A stretch of 64,000 nucleotides of DNA from Carnimonas bestiolae (GCF_051251125.1 NZ_JBPCZL010000001.1), one strand, 5' to 3'; counted from the first letter of the stretch, positions 18,032-27,519 are shown. Numbers and translations are program-made. The notes: generated from the sequence alone by a model not told the origin.

Positions 18032-18759
18032 TGGATAGCTTACTTTCTCAGCTCGGCGACTACCTCAACGGTAACCAGGTGTTTACCGTCAACACTCTGG
18101 CAATGTACTGGCATGGACTGGTCAATACCGTCCAATTGGTATTTATCGCGCTGCTTATCGGCCTGCTATTGGCCGTTCCCTTCGCCATCATGCTTAGCTC
18201 TAAAAAGCCGTGGCTGAAGTGGCCCGTGTGGGCGTTTACCTATCTGTTTCGCGCGACACCGCTGCTGATCCAGCTGTACATTGCCTATTACGGCTTCGCC
18301 TTTATGCATCCCGCACCAGGCAGTTGGCTGAACACCTTCAGCAGTAATGCGCTCTATCCGGCGCTGCTGGCCTTCACGCTGAATACTGCCGCCTACACCA
18401 CCGAAATTTTCCGCGGTGCCATCAAGGCCACCCCGCGCGGAGAACTGGAGGCCGCCCGTGCCTATGGGATGTCGCGTGCCCTGATGATGCGCCGGATTAT
18501 TCTTCCCAGCGCCTTCCGCCGCGCCCTGCCCGCGTACGGCAACGAAATCATTTTCATGCTGCACGCCAGCGCTATTGCTAGCGCCGTTACCATCATGGAT
18601 CTAACCGGCGCGGCTTATTACGTGTATTCACGCTTCTATACGCCATTCCCGGCATTTATTTTTGTCGCATTACTTTATATGGTGTTGAGCTTCGGCATCC
18701 AGGGGCTGTTCAAAGTGCTTGAACGCAAACTGCTGGTCCATCAACGCCCGCGCGGCTGA
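18031..18759 (+). CDS. Amino-acid ABC transporter permease, HisM-like
   Basis: 242 residues. Starts inside the stop codon of the HisQ-like gene, a sign of translational coupling. Contains FRATPLLIQLYIAYYG and the EAA loop (EAARAYGMSRALMMRRII, key residues EAARAYGM), and ends in a cytoplasmic basic tail. The FRGTPLL-type motif with Ala is typical of HisM/OccM. It pairs with the HisQ-like permease to form the transmembrane channel. Confidence 0.93.
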   Translation: MDSLLSQLGDYLNGNQVFTVNTLAMYWHGLVNTVQLVFIALLIGLLLAVPFAIMLSSKKPWLKWPVWAFTYLFRATPLLIQLYIAYYGFAFMHPAPGSWLNTFSSNALYPALLAFTLNTAAYTTEIFRGAIKATPRGELEAARAYGMSRALMMRRIILPSAFRRALPAYGNEIIFMLHASAIASAVTIMDLTGAAYYVYSRFYTPFPAFIFVALLYMVLSFGIQGLFKVLERKLLVHQRPRG

Positions 18760-18867
18760 GATCGCCGTTATCAACAACAATACGTTACGCCACGCCATGC
18801 GCCGCTATATCGATAGCCAGCCATGGCGGGTGCCTGACTTTCGCTCATGCCTGCGAGGATACTGATC

Positions 18868-19653
18868 ATGATGCTCAAACCACTTGCCCTCAGCGCCATT
18901 GGCCTGGCCGCTGCCTGCGCGATAACCGCGTGCAGCCAAGGCGAAGAAAACAGCAATAAAGTACGTTTTGTACTGAATGCCCCTTACGCACCGTTCGAAT
19001 TTTCCGACTCCAACGGCGACCTGAAAGGCTTCGATGTCGAGCTGGGCAATGCATTATGCAAGCAGGCCGAGCTCCAGTGCAGCTGGAAAACCCAAGCATG
19101 GGATAGCCTGATTCCGAGTCTGCTGTCACGCAAGGCAGACGCGATCATGTCGGCCATGACCATCAACGACGAGCGCCGCCAGCAGGTATTGTTCTCTGAT
19201 CCTTACCTGGTGTTACCGTCAGGCTGGTTTGTGCCGCAATCCTCCAGTATTACCGATGTGTCGAGCGATGCTCTGAAAGGCAAGCGCATTGCGGTGCAGC
19301 GTGGCACCCTCCAGGACAGCTACATCACCGACGTGTATGGCGCCGACAACACGGTGGTGCGCTATGCGAGTCTCGATGACGTAACCATCGACTTGCAGGC
19401 GGGCCGTGCCGATGTTGCCTTCGTCGACGTAGCAACGGGCCAGGAAACCTTTGTCGAAAATAACAAAAACAAGTTCAAGCGCGTGGGCGAGCTGATTAAC
19501 GAGCCGAAGAAATACTTTGGTGACGGTTTTGGGATTGCGTTCCGTCAGCGTGACAAGGCGCTCGCGGATAAATTTAACCAAGCGCTAGCGGAACTGAAGA
19601 AAAATGGCGAATACGACCAGTTGGTGCAGCACTACTTCCCTGACAAGCAGTAA
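18868..19653 (+). CDS. Amino-acid ABC transporter substrate-binding protein, HisJ/ArgT-like
   Basis: 261 residues from ATG 18868 (AGGA 8 nt upstream; the adjacent ATG at 18871 is an alternative). The leader ends in AITAC, a lipobox, so the protein is probably a lipoprotein facing the periplasm. PYAPFEFSDSNGDLKGFDVELGNALC (key residues PPFEF-like and GFDVEL) and AWDSLIPSLLSRKADAIMSAMTI place it in the lysine/arginine/ornithine/histidine-binding group. The ligand cannot be fixed from sequence. It lies 108 nt behind the permease gene and closes the operon; a strong terminator follows. Confidence 0.92.
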   Translation: MMLKPLALSAIGLAAACAITACSQGEENSNKVRFVLNAPYAPFEFSDSNGDLKGFDVELGNALCKQAELQCSWKTQAWDSLIPSLLSRKADAIMSAMTINDERRQQVLFSDPYLVLPSGWFVPQSSSITDVSSDALKGKRIAVQRGTLQDSYITDVYGADNTVVRYASLDDVTIDLQAGRADVAFVDVATGQETFVENNKNKFKRVGELINEPKKYFGDGFGIAFRQRDKALADKFNQALAELKKNGEYDQLVQHYFPDKQ

Positions 19654-19686
19654 GCATCTCACCAACAGCGTTGGGCTATTAATAAC

Positions 19687-19712
19687 AAAGGGCTGCCGAT
19701 TGGCAGCCCTTT
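19687..19712. terminator. Intrinsic terminator of the amino-acid ABC operon
   Basis: Perfect 11-bp stem AAAGGGCTGCC (19687-19697) / GGCAGCCCTTT (19702-19712) with a GATT loop, between convergent genes. Confidence 0.88.
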
Positions 19713-19763
19713 GTGTTGCTATGCATTAGACATGCGTGATCCCAACGCCCTTTCGGCCTTGGC

Positions 19764-20507
19764 TTAGCCGGAGCGAATCAGCGCGAAGCTTTGTGCTTCA
19801 ACCAATGCATGCTCGATAAATTCAACGATCCAACAGGCGACCAGTCGCTCATCAGTGGGGTTATCAAGCGACGCCAGCCATACCGGTGCCTGATCGGCGC
19901 TGAGCAGCGATTGGCGCTCGTTGACCAGTTCGCGGGCCAGCTCGGAGGAAAATTCGGGGTGCCCCTGTATGCCCAAGAAGCACTCATCGTACTGAATAAT
20001 GGCATTGATACAGTGGGGCGTACTCGCCAACACTTGTGAGACGGGCGGCAGCTCTGTGACCTGATCCTGATGGACCACCACCAGACGCACGTCCTCGCGC
20101 GGCGGCTCCATCCAATCGGTGGTACGTTCGATATGGTTGAGCGCCGTACCGAGCCCCCAGCCCTCAACGCTACGTTCCACCTTGCCACCCAACGCCTGCG
20201 CAATCGCTTGATGACCGAAACATATGCCTAACAGCGGGCGGCGTTCTTCCCACAGCAGCCGAATAAAGCCCAGCAGACCGGACACCCACTCGCTGTCGTC
20301 GTAGACGCTCGCCTTGCTGCCGGAGATCAACCACGCATCCATTGCTAACGTATCGTCCGGCAGCTCGCCTTCATGGACACGCCAGGTTTCAAGCTCAATG
20401 GTGTCGTCTACGCCCCGCAACAGCTGCCCATAAAGCTCGGGATAATTGCCAAAGCGCTCTAACTGCTCGGCCGCGAAGTCGTCACACTGTAATAGCCCTA
20501 CTCTCAT
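19764..20507 (-). CDS. Class-I glutamine amidotransferase-like protein
   Basis: 247 residues. A free-standing GATase1 domain with all three triad residues: Cys96 (LLGICFGHQ), His183 and Glu185 (GIQGHPEF). It resembles proteins annotated as GMP-synthase glutamine-amidotransferase-like and gamma-glutamyl hydrolases. No synthase partner domain is fused or adjacent, so it probably hydrolyses or transfers a gamma-glutamyl amide itself. It is divergent from an HxlR-family regulator with 456 nt between, so it is a candidate target of that regulator. Confidence 0.85.
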   Translation of the reverse strand: MRVGLLQCDDFAAEQLERFGNYPELYGQLLRGVDDTIELETWRVHEGELPDDTLAMDAWLISGSKASVYDDSEWVSGLLGFIRLLWEERRPLLGICFGHQAIAQALGGKVERSVEGWGLGTALNHIERTTDWMEPPREDVRLVVVHQDQVTELPPVSQVLASTPHCINAIIQYDECFLGIQGHPEFSSELARELVNERQSLLSADQAPVWLASLDNPTDERLVACWIVEFIEHALVEAQSFALIRSG

Positions 20508-20612
20508 ACGCGGTTCCTATAGGGTGAGGAGCGTTGCCATGCGCAGACTGCGCCAGCGGCGCGGCGAGCCACGCTGAATGTGCTCTCATATCATGATTGT
20601 TGTGGTCGTTAC

Positions 20613-20646
20613 CGGAACCGGTACCGTGCTAACACGATGGGTTCCG
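20613..20646. promoter_or_regulatory. Dyad in the GATase/hxlR divergent region (candidate operator)
   Basis: CGGAACC (20613-20619) and GGTTCCG (20640-20646) form an inverted repeat with a 20-bp gap, 106 nt before the GATase start. The surrounding gene-free stretch 20508-20963 shows no other structure. HxlR dimers bind dyads near divergent promoters, but this assignment is by position only. Confidence 0.25.
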
Positions 20647-20963
20647 AACACCCAACATACCTTAACCGCCGCAGTGACAACAGAGCGTTTACTCTCGAAG
20701 GTGGCCTGAATCCATATGGAAGCTGCGCCCCTTAAGGTAAACGGAACGTTAACGCTGTCTTTCGAATTCAGTATGCGCTTCGAACTTGTACAACGCGGGG
20801 ATTCGACCTACCTTAACGCACCAAGCAAACACCCGCTGCCAGCACGTTTACCGGCGACTTACCGAGCCACCAGGATGTGCCAGCATCGGGATTAAGGACG
20901 ACGCGCTACGACGCGTGCCAAAAGCAAAAGCGCTTTACCCGTTTGATAACGTGAGGATTGACT

Positions 20964-21356
20964 ATGACGATGCGCGAAAGTCCCCAGCGCAGCGCCCCGT
21001 CAGCGCAACAGGAGGACCGCGGCGATGTAATGGCCACCGGCTGCCCTTCGCGCGAGATATTGCGTCATGTCACCAGCCTGTGGGGGGTATTGGTGCTGGT
21101 GGCGCTTACCGAAGATACCTACCGTTTTGGCGCGCTAAGGCGCACTATCGGCGGCGTTAGCGAGAGGATGCTGGCACAGACCTTGCGCCTTCTGGAACAG
21201 GATGGCCTGGTAAAACGCACCGCCTACGACGTGATACCTCCGCACGTCGAATACAGCCTGACGCCTCCGGGGCGTGAAGCAGCGGCACATGTTGCCGAGC
21301 TAACCGACTGGATTGAGCGGCACTACGAAACGCTCAACAGCGAACAGACCGCCTGA
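20964..21356 (+). CDS. HxlR-family winged-helix transcriptional regulator
   Basis: 130 residues from ATG 20964 with GAGG 7 nt upstream; a second ATG two codons later is possible. The HxlR core is clear: an N-terminal Cys (TGCPSREILRHV) that in some members senses electrophiles or oxidants, the helix-turn-helix (FGALRRTIGGVSERMLAQTLRLLEQDG; key residues FGALRR and SERMLAQTL), and the wing (VEYSLTPPGREA). Only one conserved Cys is seen. The likely target is the divergent GATase gene. Confidence 0.9.
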   Translation: MTMRESPQRSAPSAQQEDRGDVMATGCPSREILRHVTSLWGVLVLVALTEDTYRFGALRRTIGGVSERMLAQTLRLLEQDGLVKRTAYDVIPPHVEYSLTPPGREAAAHVAELTDWIERHYETLNSEQTA

Positions 21357-21426
21357 ACGAAAGCAGCGGACGCTGAACGGAATATTCCCCCTCAGCGCCC
21401 GCTGCAAGCAAGGCTTCTCTTAACGA

Positions 21427-21846
21427 TCAGTGATCAGCGCCCTGCTCGGCCTGATTAGCCTCAAGCCAGCGCTTCATCAGTTTGATTTCGCCTTGCTGCG
21501 CGTTAATGATGCGCTCGGCCAAGCGACGCATTTCGTTGTCCTTGCCGTATTTAAGCTCTACCTTCGCCATATCGATGGCGCCCTGATGGTGAGCAATCAT
21601 GCCGCGCACAAAATCAACGTCAGCGTTGCCGCTGTAGTCCATCGACATGGAGCGATGCATCTTTTGACTAGCATCTTCATATGCCTGGCTCGACGGCGCA
21701 GACGTATTCCCCGACGCCTGCGAGGACATCTGCGCTGACTCCATCGCGTGGTGGCTGCTATCATCCGCCGCCAGCGCTGGAGCTGCCCAGGAGACAGCAG
21801 CACTTGCCAAACATAGTGTGATTAAACGCGCGATTGAACGTGACAC
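21427..21846 (-). CDS. Secreted DUF305 protein
   Basis: 139 residues from GTG 21846. The GTG is chosen because the only good ribosome site (AAGGAG, 21853-21858) lies 6 nt from it but touches the ATG at 21852. Signal peptide ending in APALAA (about 22-27), then a Ser/Ala/Met/Gln-rich linker, then one DUF305 helical unit with DVDFVRGMIAHHQGAIDMAK. The paired His of IAHHQGA and the Met residues suggest metal binding; DUF305 genes often accompany copper resistance, but no copper gene is near. It starts 42 nt after the fructokinase gene on the same strand and may be its operon partner. Confidence 0.85.
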   Translation of the reverse strand: MSRSIARLITLCLASAAVSWAAPALAADDSSHHAMESAQMSSQASGNTSAPSSQAYEDASQKMHRSMSMDYSGNADVDFVRGMIAHHQGAIDMAKVELKYGKDNEMRRLAERIINAQQGEIKLMKRWLEANQAEQGADH

Positions 21847-21888
21847 GATCATCTCCTTGGTCAAACGGGTGGCGAGGCAGTGCTGGCC

Positions 21889-22836
21889 TTATTCGCTGTC
21901 GGCCAGCTCGCGACGATAAGGCAGATCAGGACCTTGACGCGTGCAGGTAACCCCAGCGGCGCGGTTGGCGAAGGTGACCATGCGCTTGATCTCATCATCG
22001 GTCAACGCCGCCACTGCTTCCTGACTGCTGCGGTCATGCTCGTCAAGCCAGCACAGCAGTGCCGCCTGGAAGGTATCGCCGGCACCCACGGTATCGACGG
22101 CCTCAACGGGTTCAGTAGGCAGGTCAATGCGGCCTGAGCGAGTAAAGACGCTGACACCTTCAACACCGCGCGTCACGATTACGAGCTGGGTGCGCCCTGC
22201 CAGCCACTCCTGCGCTTTATCGCTGCCTTCGCCGTTATCGTACAACGATTCCAAATCTTCGTCGCTGACCTTGATAATGTCGGCGTGCGACGCGAAAAAG
22301 CCAATACGATCACGCCAGCGATCCTTGTCCTTCTCGATTTTCAGACGCACATTGGGGTCGAGCGTCACCAGACGATTCTTGCCTTCCCGCTCAACCAACG
22401 CGCCGAGGGTTTCAGAGGTAGGCGACACCACCAGCGAATAAGAGCCTACGTGAATGGCTTTGATTGAGTCATCAAGCTCCGGCAGGCTGCTAAAGGCCAG
22501 CGCACGATCGGCCCCCTTCTCGTGATAGAAGGAATACTGTGGCGAGCCATTGGGGCCCAGCGCCACCATCGCGATGGTGGTCTTGCAGTCGCCCTCGCGC
22601 ACCAGATACTGGCAATCCACGCCTTCGCGCTCTAGCACCTTGATTAACCGCTCACCCAGAAAATCGCTGGAGACACCGGTCAGCAGGGCAGATTTTCCGC
22701 CAAGTCGCGACAGGCCGAATGCTACGTTAAACGGTGAGCCACCAGCGACTGCACGAAAATCGATCGCTGCTGCGGAGTCGTCGTCACCAGCGTGGGCAAA
22801 CACATCAAACAGCGCTTCGCCACAAATCAAAAACAT
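21889..22836 (-). CDS. PfkB-family fructokinase
   Basis: 315 residues. Phosphorylates a sugar, most likely fructose to fructose-6-phosphate, in the cytoplasm. The two PfkB signatures are AGGSPFNVAFGLSRLG (31-46) and DTVGAGDTF (248-256), the second with catalytic Asp254. The N-terminus MFLICGEALFDVF is typical of ScrK/bacterial fructokinases rather than ribokinase or 2-keto-3-deoxygluconate kinase, but KDG kinase is not fully excluded. It sits at the edge of the hexose-metabolism region on the same strand as gap, 409 nt away. Confidence 0.87.
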   Translation of the reverse strand: MFLICGEALFDVFAHAGDDDSAAAIDFRAVAGGSPFNVAFGLSRLGGKSALLTGVSSDFLGERLIKVLEREGVDCQYLVREGDCKTTIAMVALGPNGSPQYSFYHEKGADRALAFSSLPELDDSIKAIHVGSYSLVVSPTSETLGALVEREGKNRLVTLDPNVRLKIEKDKDRWRDRIGFFASHADIIKVSDEDLESLYDNGEGSDKAQEWLAGRTQLVIVTRGVEGVSVFTRSGRIDLPTEPVEAVDTVGAGDTFQAALLCWLDEHDRSSQEAVAALTDDEIKRMVTFANRAAGVTCTRQGPDLPYRRELADSE

Positions 22837-23173
22837 GGGGTTTCCTTAACATACTGGCAAGCGCATCAAGCCATCGTGCGCTGCCTCTCACTTACAGAAG
22901 AAGGGAATCTCACGAGTACCGCTGTACTCTGCCTCACATAACTGCACCGCAACGTTGCCCAGCGCCGCTCAAAGGATGACGGGCACCTCAGGCCATTAAT
23001 ACCTGACGGCAGCCTCGTGCCCCGCGGCGCTCGGCCATGGCTTGGCGGCCAGGCAGCATAGAGCGCTTCAGATAGCGAAGTCTATCCAAAAAATAACCGC
23101 ACGACGCGGCCTGAAACAACTGCCCAGCGTCCCTTGGAGCTGCGCGCTATCTTTTGGATATACTTCCGGCAAG
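22837..23173. other. Gene-free region upstream of the fructokinase gene
   Basis: No credible gene. TATCCAAAA near 23081 and TTTTGGATA near 23152 form a 9-bp inverted repeat about 60 bp apart. The promoter of the fructokinase gene should lie here. Confidence 0.4.
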
Positions 23174-23226
23174 AAAACACCCCTTACAGGGTGCTTTCAC
23201 GCAGGGCTCGACACTGCCGAGCCCTG
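23174..23226 (-). terminator. Tandem hairpins terminating gap
   Basis: On the minus strand after gap come a perfect 9-bp stem (23202-23210 with 23218-23226) and then a 5-bp CACCC/GGGTG stem (23178-23193) ending in TTTT (complement of 23174-23177). The second has the terminator layout. Confidence 0.65.
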
Positions 23227-23245
23227 ATCCATTGGCAACTTGCGA

Positions 23246-24247
23246 TTAAAGGAACTTGCCGATTGCCAGCGCGTTATCGAGCATACGGTTGGAGAAGCCC
23301 CACTCGTTATCGTACCAGGAGAGGATTTTCACCAGTTTGCCGGATACGCGGGTGTGGTTCTTGTCGAAGATCGACGAATGCGAGTTGTGGTTGAAGTCCA
23401 CTGATACCAGCGGCAGCTCGTTAACCGCCAACACGCTGGAACCTTCCGCAGCCTTGTCGATCAACTCGTGGATTTCTTCCTTGGTGGTCTCGCGGGAAGC
23501 AGTGAAGGTCAGGTCGACCACCGATACGTTGATGGTCGGTACGCGCATGGCGAAGCCATCAAGACGACCTTTCAGCTCAGGCAGCGCCAGCGCAACGGCG
23601 GAAGCAGCACCCGTTTTGGTCGGGATCATCGAATGGGTAGCACTGCGCGCACGATAGGTGTCCTTGTGATAAACATCACACAGGTTCTGATCGTTGGTGT
23701 ACGAGTGAATGGTGGTCATCAGACCGGTTTCGATACCGATACCGTCGTTGATGGCCTTCGCTACCGGCGCCAGACAGTTGGTGGTGCAGGACGCGTTGGA
23801 GACAATGTGATGCTCGGCGGTCAGCTTGTCGTCGTTGACGCCAAACACGCAGGTCAGATCGGCATCGCCGCTGGGGCCTGAAAGAAGTACACGCTTGGCA
23901 CCCGCTTCGAGGTGCTTGGCAGCGTCGGCACGCTTGGTAAAGATACCGGTGCATTCGAACACGATATCGATATTCTGCTCTTTCCATGGCAGCTTGGCAG
24001 GATCGCGCTCAGCGGTAATCGCAATCTTGTCGCCGTCAACGCTGATGGTATCGCCGTCGTGCTTGACCTCGAAACCGAAATGGCCGTGAGTCGTGTCAAA
24101 CTCCAGCAGGTGCGCATTCAGGGCTGAGTCGCCCAGATCGTTGATGGCCACGACCTCAAGCTTGTCGCGATAGCCGTTTTCATAGAGCGCGCGCAGCGTG
24201 TTACGTCCGATACGCCCGAAGCCATTGATGGCAATACGCAGAGTCAT
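23246..24247 (-). CDS. gap: Glyceraldehyde-3-phosphate dehydrogenase, type I
   Basis: 333 residues from ATG 24247 (AAGGAGATATCA upstream); the frame extends to 24304 without support. Oxidises glyceraldehyde-3-phosphate to 1,3-bisphosphoglycerate with NAD. INGFGRIGRNTLRA (7-20) is the Rossmann motif, SNASCTTNC holds catalytic Cys154, and His181 (TTIHSYTNDQ) is its partner. Asp residues after the second beta strand (INDLGD) favour NAD. Standard length. Divergent from glk across 448 nt that carry a possible HexR half-match. Confidence 0.96.
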   Translation of the reverse strand: MTLRIAINGFGRIGRNTLRALYENGYRDKLEVVAINDLGDSALNAHLLEFDTTHGHFGFEVKHDGDTISVDGDKIAITAERDPAKLPWKEQNIDIVFECTGIFTKRADAAKHLEAGAKRVLLSGPSGDADLTCVFGVNDDKLTAEHHIVSNASCTTNCLAPVAKAINDGIGIETGLMTTIHSYTNDQNLCDVYHKDTYRARSATHSMIPTKTGAASAVALALPELKGRLDGFAMRVPTINVSVVDLTFTASRETTKEEIHELIDKAAEGSSVLAVNELPLVSVDFNHNSHSSIFDKNHTRVSGKLVKILSWYDNEWGFSNRMLDNALAIGKFL

Positions 24248-24422
24248 TGATATCTCCTTGAGCAGAGTGTCTGTGAACACAACCTGATGCTTTCCTATAC
24301 GCAAAAGGTATAGAAAGCGTTGCTGATTCTCTTAATCGAGTTCGGCTGAGCGCTAGCATACTGCATCGCTTTCTTGAGAGCATCCATGCGCCACTGACGA
24401 ATCTGATGATGTGCCAAATATT

Positions 24423-24436
24423 GCTAAATTTACGCA
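24423..24436. promoter_or_regulatory. TAAATTTAC core in the gap/glk divergent promoter region
   Basis: A 9-base TAAATTTAC core (24425-24433), flanked by GC and GC, lies in the otherwise featureless stretch 24248-24695. The same core occurs inside the palindrome between zwf and hexR (29848-29856). HexR sites are AT-rich palindromes of the TGTAAT...ATTACA type, so this may be a weak HexR site. Confidence 0.3.
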
Positions 24437-24695
24437 CATTCTGACGATTGGGCAGCCCCTTTGATGCCCGCCTTTAGTCTAATGCGGCCACGTCGCTACC
24501 GCCTTTATGAACGCTTGATCTGCCTTAACGCAGATATAAGCCATGACTGAATACATTGGTGCTGGCCTGCTACAGTCCGTTAACATAGCGATATAGGCGC
24601 TCGATACATTATTGGGCAACCACTGCAATATCAGGTAAGGCAGCTACCCCCTATTTACACTGGCGCCCTACCAAGCAAGTTACGGAGAAACAGTC

Positions 24696-25658
24696 ATGAC
24701 TCGGATGGCCCTCGTTGGCGATATCGGCGGCACTAATGCGCGTTTCGCGTTGGTCGCTCGCGGCGAATTCGAGCTTCAGCATATCGAAGCGCTGCCCACT
24801 GAAGATTACCCAACGCTGTCTGACGCACTGAGGGCCTACATTGAGAAGGTCGGCTGCGAGGCTCCCAAGGAAGCTTGCCTTGCCTTCGCCTGCCCGACTC
24901 ATCAAGACGAAATCAAAATGACCAATAATCCGTGGACGCTAAGCAAAAAGGCGTTCAAGGAGGAATTTGAGCTCGATACATTCAAGGCCATCAACGACTT
25001 TACTGCGCAAGCGTTGGGCCTACCCCACATTGGCAGCGATGACCTCCATCAGGTCGGCGAAGGTGATGCTGCCGAAGGCTATGCCCGTCTGGTAATGGGC
25101 CCAGGCACGGGGCTGGGGGTCGCGGGATTGGCCCCCAGTCAGCGCTACTGGATTCCGATTACCGGTGAGGGCGGTCACGCCAGCTTCGCGCCTACCGACG
25201 ATATCGAGATAAAGCTCCTGCAGTGGTTCCGCGAGCGCTACGATCGCGTCTCGGTCGAGCGCATACTGTGTGGACAAGGGCTACTCGATCTGTATACCGC
25301 CTTAGCCGAATTCGATGGCCGCACGCCTACCTGCACCACACCAGCCGAAGTGACTGATGCCGCCAAGCATGGCGATGCACCGGCGCGCGATGCCGTATTG
25401 CGCTTCTGTCGCATTCTCGGCCATGCCGCAGGAGACGTCGCGCTTACCCTCGGCGCGCGCGGCGGTGTCTATCTTGTCGGCGGTGTACTACCACGCTTCC
25501 TCGATATTCTCGATGACAGTGATTTCCGCATTGCTTTCGCCGACAAGGGGCGCATGGGTGAGTACACTGCAGGAATCGCTACCTGGGTAGTTACCGCCAA
25601 ATGGACAGGGCTACTCGGGGCTGCTGAGGCGCTATATAACGAGGAGGTAGTCGCGTGA
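24696..25658 (+). CDS. glk: Glucokinase
   Basis: 320 residues. Phosphorylates glucose with ATP, the entry step for hexoses imported by permease rather than PTS. VGDIGGTNARFAL (7-19) is the ATP-binding phosphate-1 motif, INDFTAQALGLP holds the catalytic Asp (about 101), GPGTGLGVA and the GEGGHASFAP motif match Proteobacterial Glk. GGAGA lies 7 nt before the ATG. Its stop overlaps the start of the mutarotase gene (GTGA), so the two are translationally coupled. Confidence 0.96.
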   Translation: MTRMALVGDIGGTNARFALVARGEFELQHIEALPTEDYPTLSDALRAYIEKVGCEAPKEACLAFACPTHQDEIKMTNNPWTLSKKAFKEEFELDTFKAINDFTAQALGLPHIGSDDLHQVGEGDAAEGYARLVMGPGTGLGVAGLAPSQRYWIPITGEGGHASFAPTDDIEIKLLQWFRERYDRVSVERILCGQGLLDLYTALAEFDGRTPTCTTPAEVTDAAKHGDAPARDAVLRFCRILGHAAGDVALTLGARGGVYLVGGVLPRFLDILDDSDFRIAFADKGRMGEYTAGIATWVVTAKWTGLLGAAEALYNEEVVA

Positions 25659-26545
25659 GTGCATCCAATACGTTAAGCAGGGCAATTCCTGCCGATCTCG
25701 CCGAGGCGGTGGCCGCCACCGACGGCCAGCGCGAGGTCGACTGGCACGGGCGCAAGGTGGTGGTCGTCCACGAGCACTGGGGAGCCCTCGCGGTGTCACT
25801 GCAAGGCGCCCAGGTACTTCACTTCGCACCGCGCGGACAGTCTCCGTGGCTGTGGCTAACCTCAACACCGAAAGAGGCGCCCCAGGCCATTCGCGGAGGA
25901 ATTCCATTGAGCTGGCCATGGTTTGCCGACCGTGAAGATGGTCAGGGACCAGCGCACGGCTATGCACGTACTGCCGAATGGCGGCTGGACACCAGCGACG
26001 AAGAAAACGACGGCATCGAACTCCACTTGTCGCCGCTACAACCACTGGACGAGCAGCTAACGCCGCGCGTGGTTATCAAGGCCAATCATCAGCGTTTGCG
26101 GGTGGAGCTGATTACCGAACATACCGGCGATACCCCAGTGCGCTTTACCCAGGCGCTGCACAGCTACTTCGCCGTTGCCAATACCCACGCCAGCCGCGTT
26201 GAGGGGCTGGCGGGCGCTACCTTCATCGATAAGCTGAAAGGCAATCATGAGTCTGAGCAGCAAGGGGAGCTGGCAGTGCGCGGCGCGCTCGACCGGATTT
26301 ATCATTCCAACCGTGCGCTGAGCCTGATTGATACTCGAGCCGAGGGCGACCACCGCCTGCGTATTGCCAAGGAAGGCAGCGATTCAAGCGTTATCTGGCA
26401 TCCCGGCGATGAAGCGCCCACCGACATTCCTGCCGATCATCTTTATGGTTTTTTGTGCGTCGAGGCCGCGTGTACCCAACTCGACCCCATTTGGCTAGCA
26501 CCGGGCAGCCAGCATCTGCTCGCCCAACAGATTACTCTCGACTAA
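25655..26545 (+). CDS. yeaD: D-hexose-6-phosphate mutarotase, YeaD type
   Basis: 296 residues from GTG 25655 with GAGGAGG about 6 nt upstream. Interconverts alpha and beta anomers of glucose-6-phosphate, feeding the beta-specific Zwf. The aldose-1-epimerase-like fold shows RGGIPLSWPWF, HGYARTAEW (catalytic His), FTQALHSYF and a late acid in FLCVEAA. It overlaps glk by 4 nt, a sensible pairing of kinase and anomerase. Confidence 0.93.
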   Translation: MSASNTLSRAIPADLAEAVAATDGQREVDWHGRKVVVVHEHWGALAVSLQGAQVLHFAPRGQSPWLWLTSTPKEAPQAIRGGIPLSWPWFADREDGQGPAHGYARTAEWRLDTSDEENDGIELHLSPLQPLDEQLTPRVVIKANHQRLRVELITEHTGDTPVRFTQALHSYFAVANTHASRVEGLAGATFIDKLKGNHESEQQGELAVRGALDRIYHSNRALSLIDTRAEGDHRLRIAKEGSDSSVIWHPGDEAPTDIPADHLYGFLCVEAACTQLDPIWLAPGSQHLLAQQITLD

Positions 26546-26622
26546 CGCGCTGTTATGCTGAGGCACGGGGCAACCGTAATCGCCCCGCACGTTATTCGAC
26601 TTCTCCATAAAGGATCTTCCGC

Positions 26623-27519
26623 GTGGCTGACCCCAGGGCAATCGACAGTCCATTTATTCTCGGAATGCGCAACCTTCACCTGCGGCCTGAGCTAGATACT
26701 CCTTCCACCTTGGCAGACTGGATCGAGCAGCGAGTCGATGAAGGGCTGCACTGGTTCGATCATGCAGATATCTACGGCGATGGATCACGCATGGGGGATG
26801 CCGAGGCGCGATTCGGCGAAGCGCTTGCACTACGCCCTGCGCTGAAAAGCAAAGTAGGCATTATTGCCAAAACGTCGATTATCCCCGCCACGCTCGACGA
26901 CTCCCCCTTCTCCGTAAAACATTACAACAGTTCGCCTGACTATCTGGCCCGCAGCATCGATGACTCGCTCAAGCGTCTTGGCGTCGAGCGGCTCGACCAT
27001 CTGCTGCTGCACCGCCCTGACCCGCTGCTTGATCCCGAGGCCACTGCCCGAGCGCTGGAAGATGCAGTAAACGCAGGCAAGGTAGGCGCCGTTGGCGTAT
27101 CCAACCATCTGCCAACCCAATGGCGTCGTTTGCAAGCTGTGCTCTCCATTCCGCTGACGCTGAACCAATTCGAGCTATCCATTGCACGCAGCGCTGCGCT
27201 GTTCGACGGACGCTGGGATGCCTCCTGTCAGGACAAACTGCAGGCGGTCGCCTATTCACCGCTGTTCGGTGGTCGCCTGTTTGAAGGCGCGCTGGTAAAA
27301 GAGATGCTGTGCCAGCTTGCCGAGCAGCATGGACTGTCGCCGGCCGGGATCGCGCTCGCGTGGCTTACCCGAATTCCCGGTAACCCGACAGCCATTATTG
27401 GCTCGCTGAAATCCTCACGAGTTCAGGCCCTGCTGGAAGACTCGGGCAAATCCTTCACGCTGGATCGCACGGCGTGGTTTGCATTGCTGGAATCGGCCCG
27501 CGCCCACCGCGTGCTCTAA
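26623..27519 (+). CDS. Aldo/keto reductase, YdhF-like
   Basis: 298 residues from GTG 26623. A TIM-barrel reductase of the YdhF/YcsN group: DEGLHWFDHADIYGDG holds Asp and Tyr of the active site, IIAKTSI the Lys, HLLLHRPDPLLDP the His, and the late IIGSLKSSRV the NADP site. The order matches YdhF; the substrate is not known for the group. It lies 77 nt behind the mutarotase gene and may belong to the glk operon. Confidence 0.87.
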   Translation: MADPRAIDSPFILGMRNLHLRPELDTPSTLADWIEQRVDEGLHWFDHADIYGDGSRMGDAEARFGEALALRPALKSKVGIIAKTSIIPATLDDSPFSVKHYNSSPDYLARSIDDSLKRLGVERLDHLLLHRPDPLLDPEATARALEDAVNAGKVGAVGVSNHLPTQWRRLQAVLSIPLTLNQFELSIARSAALFDGRWDASCQDKLQAVAYSPLFGGRLFEGALVKEMLCQLAEQHGLSPAGIALAWLTRIPGNPTAIIGSLKSSRVQALLEDSGKSFTLDRTAWFALLESARAHRVL

